A stretch of 11,789 nucleotides of DNA from an uncultured Rubellimicrobium sp. (GTDB lineage: Bacteria; Pseudomonadota; Alphaproteobacteria; Rhodobacterales; Rhodobacteraceae). The notes under the pieces were generated by a model. The model was given only the letters and a program-made list of their open reading frames with translations. It was not told where the DNA came from and searched no databases. The translations under genes and the position numbers were made by a program. Shown in pieces: positions 6,364-11,789 of the stretch (its first letter is position 1; each line of letters starts with the position of its first letter). Location: assembly GCA_902805995.1 (NCBI GenBank), contig CADCUU010000401.1, positions 1 through 11,789 of the forward strand. Reading direction: 5' to 3'.

Positions 6364-7296
6364 ATGCGTCGGGCGCTCCTTTCCCTCGGCCTGCTCGCGC
6401 TTGTCGGCGCGGGTGCGGCCTGGGCCCTCACGGCGCCCGACCCCCTGCCCAGTGACGCCCTCGATGGCATCATGGGCGACGCAATCCGTGGCGCGACGCT
6501 GTTCTCCGCCGCGGGCTGCGCGTCCTGCCACGTGGCCCCGGACTCCGAGCAGACGGAGGCGCCCGTCCTTGCCGGGGGACAACGCTTCCTGACGCAGTTC
6601 GGTACCTTCGTCGCCCCCAACATCTCGCCCTCGCCCCAAGGCGTGGGTGACTGGACCGATTACGACCTAGTCAACGCCATGGCGCGTGGCGTCTCCCCCG
6701 AGGGGGAGCACTACTATCCCGCCTTCCCTTGGAACGCCTACAACAAGGCGTCGCTCCAGGACCTCACCGACATCGCGGCCTACATCCGCACGCTTCCCCC
6801 GTCCGAAGTCGAGAGCCAGCCGCACGAGGTCCCCTTCCCCTTCAACATCCGCCGTTCGCTGGGCGGCTGGAAGCTCCTCTTCGAATCGCGCGACTGGGTC
6901 CTGACGGGCGACCTGACCGATCAGCAGGAACGCGGCCGCTACCTTGTCGAGTCGCTCGCCCATTGCGGCGAATGCCACACGCCGCGCAACGCGCTGGGCG
7001 GCCTCCGGACCGGGTCTTGGCTCGCCGGGGCGCGTGACCCCGCCGGCGACGGCTTCAACCCCAACATCACCCCCGCCGGCCTCCAGTGGTCCGAGGGGGA
7101 GATCATCGCCATGCTGCAAAGCGGCTTCACCCCCGAATACGACGTCGTGGGCGGAGAGATGGCCGAGGTCGTCACCAACACGAGCCGCCTGCCCCCCGAG
7201 GATCAGGCCGCCATCGCCGCCTACCTCAAAGCCGTGCCCCCCGTCGAATCCGACGCGCCCGAGCCCGGAACCGGCGATTCCCCTGCGGAGGAGTGA
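6364..7296 (+). CDS. Dihaem c-type cytochrome (alcohol/gluconate dehydrogenase cytochrome-subunit-like)
   Basis: 310 residues with an N-terminal signal or anchor (MRRALLSLGLLALVGAGAAW) and two class I haem domains. Haem 1 is bound by CASCH (52-56), followed by APNISPSPQGVGDWTDYDL (84-102), MARGV with a possible Met ligand at 106, and HYYPAFPWNAY (116-126). Haem 2 is bound by CGECH (201-205), with NPNITP (232-237), GEMAEVV (264-270; likely Met ligand 266) and a final RLPPEDQAAIAAYLK helix. This architecture matches cytochrome subunits of membrane alcohol/sorbitol/gluconate dehydrogenases, which usually carry three haems; here there are two and no dehydrogenase gene is near. The tail after 291 is proline/acid-rich. 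The ATG at 6364 is chosen because the signal peptide starts there; the frame is open further upstream only as a shadow of the preceding cytochrome gene. Confidence 0.9.
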   Translation: MRRALLSLGLLALVGAGAAWALTAPDPLPSDALDGIMGDAIRGATLFSAAGCASCHVAPDSEQTEAPVLAGGQRFLTQFGTFVAPNISPSPQGVGDWTDYDLVNAMARGVSPEGEHYYPAFPWNAYNKASLQDLTDIAAYIRTLPPSEVESQPHEVPFPFNIRRSLGGWKLLFESRDWVLTGDLTDQQERGRYLVESLAHCGECHTPRNALGGLRTGSWLAGARDPAGDGFNPNITPAGLQWSEGEIIAMLQSGFTPEYDVVGGEMAEVVTNTSRLPPEDQAAIAAYLKAVPPVESDAPEPGTGDSPAEE

Positions 7297-7299
7297 CCC

Positions 7300-7320
7300 C
7301 GCGCCGCTGCGGCGCGCTTG
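7300..7320 (+). terminator. GC-rich hairpin after the cytochrome operon
   Basis: CGCGCCG (7300-7306), loop CTG, CGGCGCG (7310-7316) forms a perfect 7-bp stem beginning 3 bases after the dihaem cytochrome stop codon. It is followed by CTTGACTT rather than a T run, so it may be a terminator or an mRNA-stabilising 3' end. The same T-rich piece contains TTGACT (7318-7323), which could serve as a -35 box for the nucleoside hydrolase. Confidence 0.5.
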
Positions 7321-7371
7321 ACTTGGCCTTCCCCGCCCACCAACCCTTCCGCGATGAACGGGAGGGACCTG

Positions 7372-8340
7372 ATGACGATGAAGCTCGTGCTCGACTGTGA
7401 TCCCGGCGTGGACGATGCGGTGGCGGTGATGCTCGCCCTCGCCTCGCCCGAGATCGAGCTTCGCGGCCTCAGCACAGTCTTCGGCAACGCGCCCATCGAC
7501 GTGACCACCCGCAATGCCCGCACGCTCCTGCGCGCGGGCGGACGGCCCGACCTGCCCGTCGCGCGCGGGGCCGCCGGTCCCCTCATCGGCCACTTCGGCG
7601 GCGGCGTCCCCTTCATCCATGGCCATGACGGCCTGGGAGACGGCGGCGTGACCCGCGATCCATCCGACGACAGGCCCGCCGAACTCTCCGCCGTGGAGTT
7701 CCTGCGGCAGGAGGTTCTGGCTGCCCCCGGCGAGGTCACCCTCCTTGCCGTGGGGCCGCTCACCAACCTCGCCCTCTTCGCTCGCCTCCATCCCGGGGCT
7801 GCACGGCAAGTGGCCCGCGTCGTGGTCATGGGCGGCAACGCCCTCTCTCCTGGCAACATCACCCCGGGGGCCGAGGCCAACATCCACAACGACCCCGAAT
7901 CGGCCGAGATCGTGATGGGCTTCGACTGGCCGGTCGCCATGGTCGGCCTCGACGTGACGGACCAGATCGTGCTGGGCCCGACGCATCTCGACGCCATCGC
8001 GGGCGGCGGCACCCCGGCGCATGACCTGCTGGCCCGCGCCGTGCCGCTTTACCGGCAGTTCTACCGCGACTTCAACGGCATCGACGGCGTCGCGGCGCAC
8101 GATCCCGCCGCCATGGCCCTCCTCCTCGCCCCCGAGTTGTTCGAGACGGAGGATTGGCCCATCCGCGTCGAGCTGTCCGGGATCGGCCGCGGCAAGACCT
8201 GGCCTCAGACCCGCCGCCGCCCCACGCCTCCGCCCGGCTGGGAAGGACGCCCGCCCGTTCAGGTCGCGACCGGCGCCCGGAGCGAGGACGTGGCCGACTT
8301 CATCGCCGACCGGATCGCAAGCGCCCGCTTCGGCGCCTGA
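7372..8340 (+). CDS. Inosine-uridine preferring nucleoside hydrolase family protein
   Basis: 322 residues from the ATG at 7372. The enzyme cleaves the N-glycosidic bond of ribonucleosides to a free base and ribose, using a tightly bound Ca2+. The family signature LVLDCDPGVDDAVAV (5-19) supplies Asp10, Asp14 and Asp15, numbered as in the classical enzymes; VFGNA (36-40), VVMGGN (151-156), the ribose-contacting NIHNDPESA (170-178) and HDP (243-245), with the last Ca2+ ligand Asp244, complete the site. His243 suggests a type I (IU/CU) enzyme. The start is supported by GGAGGG (7361-7366); a second ATG lies two codons later, and an upstream TTG would add an unlikely Pro-rich extension. No signal peptide, so cytoplasmic. 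Convergent with lipA, with 30 bp between stops. True substrate unknown. Confidence 0.92.
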   Translation: MTMKLVLDCDPGVDDAVAVMLALASPEIELRGLSTVFGNAPIDVTTRNARTLLRAGGRPDLPVARGAAGPLIGHFGGGVPFIHGHDGLGDGGVTRDPSDDRPAELSAVEFLRQEVLAAPGEVTLLAVGPLTNLALFARLHPGAARQVARVVVMGGNALSPGNITPGAEANIHNDPESAEIVMGFDWPVAMVGLDVTDQIVLGPTHLDAIAGGGTPAHDLLARAVPLYRQFYRDFNGIDGVAAHDPAAMALLLAPELFETEDWPIRVELSGIGRGKTWPQTRRRPTPPPGWEGRPPVQVATGARSEDVADFIADRIASARFGA

Positions 8341-8370
8341 GCGCAGGGAGGGCCCCAGCCCGCCACCGCA

Positions 8371-9315
8371 TCACGCCAACCGTGCTTCCCGCGCCGCGCG
8401 CAACTGCGCGTAGTCCTCGCCCGCATGATAGCTCGACCGGGTAAGAGGCGAGGCCGACACCATCAGGAACCCCTTGCCCCGGGCCGCCTGCTCGTAGTCC
8501 GCGAACTCCTCGGGCGTGACGAAGCGGTCGACGCGGTGATGCTTGGGCGTCGGCTGAAGGTATTGGCCGATGGTCAGGAAATCGACATCCGCCGCCCGCA
8601 TATCGTCCATGACTTGCAGCACCGACGCCCGATCTTCGCCCAGACCAACCATTATCCCCGACTTGGTGAAGGCGCCGGGCCAAAGCTCCTTGGCCCGCTG
8701 CAACAGCCGCAGCGAATGGAAGTAGCGCGCGCCCGGCCGCACCTCGGTGTAGAGCGCCGGCACGGTCTCCAAGTTATGGTTGAACACATCGGGCCGCGCG
8801 GCGATCACGGTCTCCAGCGCATCCGGCCCGCAGCGCAGGAAGTCGGGCACCAGCACCTCGATCGTGGTCGCGGGTGAACGCCGGCGGATCGCGCGGATGG
8901 TCATGGCGAAATGCTCCGCCCCCCCGTCCTCCAGGTCGTCGCGGTCCACCGAAGTCACGACCACATGGCTCAGGCCGAGCTTCTGCACCGCATCCGCCAC
9001 CCGCCCCGGCTCAAAGGCGTCGAGAGCCGAGGGCCGTCCCGTCGCTACATTGCAAAAGGTGCAGCCCCGGGTGCAGATCTCGCCCATGATCATCATGGTC
9101 GCGTGGCCCTGGCCCCAGCACTCCCCCACGTTCGGGCAGCCCGCCTCCTCGCAGACAGTGGTGAGCCGGTGCTCCCGCATGATCCGCGCCGTCTCCCGGT
9201 AGCCGGCGGAGGTCGGCGCCTTGACCCGGATCCAGGACGGCTTCCGGGGCTGTTCCTGATCGGGACGGTGCGCCTTTTCGGGGTGCCGCTCGCCGGGGAT
9301 CTTCAGGTCGCGCAT
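8371..9315 (-). CDS. lipA: Lipoyl synthase
   Basis: 314 residues, full length. This radical-SAM enzyme inserts two sulfur atoms into protein-bound octanoyl groups to make lipoate for pyruvate and 2-oxoglutarate dehydrogenases and the glycine cleavage system. Both iron-sulfur clusters are visible: the auxiliary cluster cysteines in [12 protein letters not shown] (55, 60, 66) and the radical-[11 protein letters not shown] (81, 85, 88). The conserved C-terminal RSSYHAGE (293-300) provides Ser294, the serine ligand of the auxiliary cluster. The N-terminus [20 protein letters not shown] is typical of alphaproteobacterial LipA, supporting the start at 9315. The only Shine-Dalgarno-like bases (CAGGGG) sit in a small palindrome directly before the ATG. 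In relatives, lipA and ratA are often neighbours; here they are on the same strand but about 4 kb apart. Confidence 0.97.
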   Translation of the reverse strand: MRDLKIPGERHPEKAHRPDQEQPRKPSWIRVKAPTSAGYRETARIMREHRLTTVCEEAGCPNVGECWGQGHATMMIMGEICTRGCTFCNVATGRPSALDAFEPGRVADAVQKLGLSHVVVTSVDRDDLEDGGAEHFAMTIRAIRRRSPATTIEVLVPDFLRCGPDALETVIAARPDVFNHNLETVPALYTEVRPGARYFHSLRLLQRAKELWPGAFTKSGIMVGLGEDRASVLQVMDDMRAADVDFLTIGQYLQPTPKHHRVDRFVTPEEFADYEQAARGKGFLMVSASPLTRSSYHAGEDYAQLRAAREARLA

Positions 9316-9497
9316 AGGGGGCCCCTGTAGGCTGCCAATCCGTGTGCCCGCAATCTAAGCCCCCGGAGCGCGCACCGCCAGTGGCGGCGGACCGGCCCGG
9401 CGCCGCAAGCGCGCCACGCGACGACAACCCCGCCATGCGCTAGCCTCGACCCTCTCTTCTCAGCGCCGATCCCGCCTCGGGCCAACTGTCGCAGCCC

Positions 9498-9516
9498 GCT
9501 GTCCCATGTTGACAGC
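9498..9516 (+). promoter_or_regulatory. Inverted repeat, possible operator, with overlapping TTGACA
   Basis: GCTGTC (9498-9503) and GACAGC (9511-9516) form a perfect 6-bp inverted repeat with a 7-base spacer, upstream of the LysE-family gene. A TTGACA (9509-9514) overlaps the right arm and could be a -35 box; the hexamer 17 bases further on (GGATGT) is a poor -10. The geometry would suit a dimeric regulator blocking the promoter, but this is inference from one site. Confidence 0.35.
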
Positions 9517-9564
9517 ATGCCGCCCCCGGGCGGATGTCCGGGTGCCCTGCGCATGATGGCTGCC

Positions 9565-10140
9565 ATGACCCTCACCGAGCTTGCCTTCGTCATCTTGGCC
9601 CTCCTGCTCACGCCGGGGCCAACCAACACGCTCGTCGCCCTCGCTGGCGCGGAGCGAGGCTGGACGCGCGCCCTGCCCCTCATCCCGGCCGAACTTTGCG
9701 CCTACCTCGCCACGACCCTCCCGCTCGCGGTGCTGGGCACCCGGCTCTTCGAGGCTTCGCCGCGGGTCGGGGCCGCGATCACGCTGGCCGCCTCGGTCTG
9801 GGTGGCCTGGCTCGCGCTGTCCATGTGGCGCCTCCCTGCGCGGCAGGACGGCCGACCGGAGGTCACCGCGCGGCGCGTCCTCGTCACGACCTTCCTCAAT
9901 CCCAAGGCGCTCATCTTTGGCCTCGTCCTCCTTCCGGCCGAGGGAATGCGGCTGGCCCTCAACTTCGGCCTCTTCGCGGTATCGGTGGTGGGGGTCGCCA
10001 TGGCATGGGCCGCTCTCGGATCGCTTCTTCGGCGGGGCAAGGGCGACCGGGGTCTCTCCGCCGGATGGCGCCGCGCCGCGTCGGTCTGGCTGGGCGCACT
10101 CGCAGTTTATCTGTTCGGCCACGCCGTGGGACTCGCCTGA
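9565..10140 (+). CDS. LysE/RhtB family amino-acid exporter
   Basis: 191 residues from the ATG at 9565. LysE-superfamily inner-membrane proteins export amino acids or related small molecules using the proton gradient. The signatures are LLLTPGPTNTLVALAGAERG (13-32) at the end of the first membrane segment and TTFLNPKALIFGLVLLP (108-124), both diagnostic. Hydrophobic segments lie near 4-16, 37-58, 68-88, 113-124, 131-152 and 172-190, giving about six helices. Starts at 9517, 9553 and 9556 are also in frame; 9565 is preferred because the hydrophobic helix starts there and a TTGACA (9509-9514) overlapping the earliest ATG would make that one untranscribed. No clear Shine-Dalgarno is seen for any. 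Substrate is not predictable. It converges on the DUF6456 gene with 5 bp between stops. Confidence 0.85.
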   Translation: MTLTELAFVILALLLTPGPTNTLVALAGAERGWTRALPLIPAELCAYLATTLPLAVLGTRLFEASPRVGAAITLAASVWVAWLALSMWRLPARQDGRPEVTARRVLVTTFLNPKALIFGLVLLPAEGMRLALNFGLFAVSVVGVAMAWAALGSLLRRGKGDRGLSAGWRRAASVWLGALAVYLFGHAVGLA

Positions 10141-10149
10141 GCGGCTCAG
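10137..10149. repeat. 13-bp palindrome holding the stop codons of two convergent genes
   Basis: CTGAGC (10137-10142), central G, GCTCAG (10144-10149) is a perfect palindrome. The TGA of the LysE-family gene (10138-10140) and the TGA of the DUF6456 gene (10148-10146) are mirror images within it. As RNA it would form a very tight loop, so a terminator role is doubtful. Confidence 0.6.
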
Positions 10150-11207
10150 CCGATCATAGCGCCGTCCTTTCCGTCCATCGCGCAGTAATGCCGCAGGAGC
10201 CGCACCAGCGCGATCTTGAGCACGACCTTGCCTGACCGCGCCGACCACCCCATCCGGCGCTCGAACTGCTCCAGCCCCTCCAGAAGACAGCCGCAGCGCA
10301 GCATCACATCCGCCAGCCCCGGCCCCAGATCGTCGAGGGCCAGTTCGACCCGTCGCCGCGCGCCGCGGGACCTCGCCTTCCGCTCCTCCGGCGCGGAGGT
10401 CAGGTGCCGCAGCCAGTCGTCCGAGTCCAGCAGGGCCGCGCCTTCGGTCCGGGCCATCTGGAAGTCGTCTCGCAACCGCTCCCCGGCAGCCACGAGCTCG
10501 CGAGTCAGGAACGGGGCGCCCTTCTCGTCCCGCCGCCGCGCCAGCGCCTGAAGCGGGCTTTCCACCAATGATGAGCGCATGTGCCGGATGCGGCTGTCCT
10601 CGACCGGGGCGCCCGCGAATCCGGCCTGCGCCTCGGCAAAGCCACGCCCGTACTGCTCCTGCGACCGGTTCAGGACCGCCCGCCCGGTGATGGTGATCTG
10701 GTAGCGCCGGATCCGCGCCTCGGGCGACGCACTTTGGATCCAGTCCCGCAGGGCCATAGCCTCCGCGAGCCGCCGTTCGACCACCGCGAGCCGCTCGGGC
10801 TCGTGCCCCTGGCGCTCCCTCACCACGACTCCCTTTTCCATCTCGCGCGCGACCGCGAGCACCGCGCCCTCCGCGACAAGCTGGCGCAGCACGGGCAGCG
10901 CCTCGCGGGTGAAGGCGTCCTCGCCTCCGTCACCGTCGCTCCGACCCGGCGCGGACAGGGCCGCCAAGCTCTTCAGCGCGGCATCCACCAGCGGGTCCTC
11001 GCGCGACGACTCCATGCGCCGGACCTGCCGCAGAATGGTGCTCGGATGCACCTGCGCCTCGCGGGCGAGGTCGCGGATCGTGCGCCCCCCTTCTATATGG
11101 GCGAGGTAGTTCCGCGCCGCCTCGGGCGCCCAGCCCGGCCATGCGCCGGACCTGTCGATCGCGTCGGTTGCCGGTCCCTCCTGGGTGAGGACCTGGAACT
11201 GGGTCAT
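10146..11207 (-). CDS. DUF6456 domain-containing helix-turn-helix protein, putative transcription regulator
   Basis: 353 residues. An N-terminal helix-turn-helix of resolvase/Hin type is seen at about 40-64 (GGRTIRDLAREAQVHPSTIL), with a basic recognition end (RQVRRME). A middle segment, RRYQITITGRAVLNRSQ (167-183), looks like the wing of a second winged-helix unit. The C-terminal half (about 215-350) opens with SPLQALARRRDEKGAPFLT (217-235) and AGERLRDDF (241-249), which I recognise as DUF6456, found in alphaproteobacteria. It ends with a helix carrying VVLKIALVRLLRHYCA (328-343). No membrane segment. The start at 11207 is set by a strong AGGAG 7 bases upstream; the frame is open to 11549 but without support. 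Function is unknown; DNA binding is inferred. It is divergent from the DUF6477 gene. Confidence 0.85.
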   Translation of the reverse strand: MTQFQVLTQEGPATDAIDRSGAWPGWAPEAARNYLAHIEGGRTIRDLAREAQVHPSTILRQVRRMESSREDPLVDAALKSLAALSAPGRSDGDGGEDAFTREALPVLRQLVAEGAVLAVAREMEKGVVVRERQGHEPERLAVVERRLAEAMALRDWIQSASPEARIRRYQITITGRAVLNRSQEQYGRGFAEAQAGFAGAPVEDSRIRHMRSSLVESPLQALARRRDEKGAPFLTRELVAAGERLRDDFQMARTEGAALLDSDDWLRHLTSAPEERKARSRGARRRVELALDDLGPGLADVMLRCGCLLEGLEQFERRMGWSARSGKVVLKIALVRLLRHYCAMDGKDGAMIG

Positions 11208-11436
11208 CTTTCGTCTCCTGCCATGCACCACGGCGGCCGGGCCCGTCGGCTCGCCGTGCGATCCTTTTCCGCCACCGCCCTTTCCTGGACGATCCAACGG
11301 ACATGGCTCAAACTGGAGATGAATTATTAACCAAATCTGACCCCACCGAACGGTCCCCTGGGGGGTCACGCAACACCCGTCCGGGTTGGGGCATACTCGC
11401 CATCCAGTTGCATTCAGCACCGGAAGGACTTGAGAG
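11208..11436. promoter_or_regulatory. Divergent control region of the DUF6456 and DUF6477 genes
   Basis: 229 bp between two divergent starts. The right half holds an unusual AT-rich island, GATGAATTATTAACCAAATC (11319-11338), in otherwise GC-rich DNA; it contains TTAACCAA (11327-11334), one base from the CtrA half-site TTAACCAT, without a second TTAA at the standard 7-base spacing. It is followed by an inverted repeat TGACCCC (11338-11344) / GGGGTCA (11362-11368) and a smaller palindrome ACCCG-TC-CGGGT (11375-11386). These are candidates for shared control of both genes. No exact sigma-70 promoter was identified. Confidence 0.45.
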
Positions 11437-11733
11437 ATGCTTGACCTGTTTTCGATGATCGCCATGCTGGAACGGCCGCGGCTCCTCGTCGACGCGGCGC
11501 GGCGCGGCGTGGCCGGATACGACCGGAAGATGCACCTGGGCCGGATCATCGGCGCGGTGCCGCGTCACGGCGAGGCGATCCTGATGCTGCTGGAGATCGA
11601 AGGCGCCCTCGACTTGGGGCGCCGGGCCGGCGAGGGGCACTACGAGCCCAGCCGTCACGTGGAGGTCCTGATCGCCCTTCTGGGCGAAGTCCGGCACCTG
11701 CGCGACATGCGTCCTGCCCTTGCTGCCGCATGA
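11437..11733 (+). CDS. DUF6477 family small protein
   Basis: 98 residues, cytoplasmic by appearance, no signal or membrane segment. The N-terminal pattern LERPRLLVDAARRGVAGYDR (11-30) followed by LGRIIG (34-39) is what I recognise as DUF6477, a small protein family of Rhodobacteraceae with no assigned function. The protein is mainly helical, with MLLEIEGALDLGRRAGEGHY (49-68) and VEVLIALLGEVRHLRD (75-90). GAAGGA (11422-11427) precedes the ATG at a normal distance and supports this start. It is transcribed away from the DUF6456 regulator gene; this pairing suggests a related role. The family assignment is from memory and should be confirmed by a profile search. Confidence 0.8.
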   Translation: MLDLFSMIAMLERPRLLVDAARRGVAGYDRKMHLGRIIGAVPRHGEAILMLLEIEGALDLGRRAGEGHYEPSRHVEVLIALLGEVRHLRDMRPALAAA

Positions 11734-11789
11734 AACGCGCGCCCGCCGGCAGCAGGGACGCGCTGAGATGGAGGGGCCGCACGACGTGC

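Noticed and set aside
6667..8100. 477-codon open frame on the minus strand
   Set aside because: It lies antisense to two well-supported genes (dihaem cytochrome and nucleoside hydrolase) and has the repetitive Gly/Val/Arg composition of GC-rich shadow frames.
11208..11549. N-terminal extension of the DUF6456 protein
   Set aside because: A strong AGGAG precedes the ATG at 11207, and the extension would run antisense into the DUF6477 gene and over the control region.
11768..11789. Possible start of another gene (ATG at 11768)
   Set aside because: Only seven codons are visible before the window ends, with no clear ribosome binding site, so it cannot be supported.

Overview
The window is GC-rich (about two thirds GC or more by eye) and almost fully coding. 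It looks like chromosomal DNA of an alphaproteobacterium, most likely Rhodobacteraceae (Rhodobacter/Roseobacter group). The basis is a dusB(nifR3)-ntrB pair, a fused ispDF gene, a COQ10/RatA protein next to a stand-alone CinA domain, a typical alphaproteobacterial LipA, and a divergent DUF6456/DUF6477 pair. I recognise the last two families from Rhodobacteraceae; that recognition is from memory, not from a search.

Layout, left to right. Minus strand: ntrB (cut by the window edge, 1-654), preceded by dusB (651-1652); they overlap by 4 bases. Plus strand: ispDF (1844-2965), pgpA (2962-3465) and a cinA/pncC-type gene (3462-3935), each overlapping the next by ATGA. Minus strand: the COQ10/RatA gene (3911-4372), whose 3' end overlaps cinA by 25 bp. 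A 414-bp gap without a convincing gene follows (4373-4786). Plus strand: hpt (4787-5329), a GlsB/YeaQ-type membrane protein (5425-5679), a cytochrome c'/c-556-like gene (5885-6358), a dihaem cytochrome c gene (6364-7296) and a nucleoside hydrolase (7372-8340). Minus strand: lipA (8371-9315). Plus strand: a LysE-family exporter (9565-10140). Minus strand: a DUF6456 helix-turn-helix protein (10146-11207). Plus strand: a DUF6477 protein (11437-11733).

How the genes fit together: dusB-ntrB is the start of the nitrogen-regulation operon, with ntrC expected just beyond base 1. ispDF-pgpA-cinA is a translationally coupled housekeeping operon for isoprenoid precursors, phosphatidylglycerol and NMN clean-up. 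The middle block holds purine salvage genes (nucleoside hydrolase, hpt), a small stress-type membrane protein, and two exported c-type cytochromes with no dehydrogenase beside them. lipA makes the lipoyl cofactor. The right end carries a putative regulator and a small protein facing each other across a 229-bp promoter region.

No mobile element, CRISPR array, rRNA or tRNA was seen. I found no clear new multi-gene system. The parts most worth following are the DUF6456/DUF6477 pair with its intergenic control region, the orphan cytochrome pair, the gap beside ratA, and a possible sigma-factor promoter before the GlsB-type gene.
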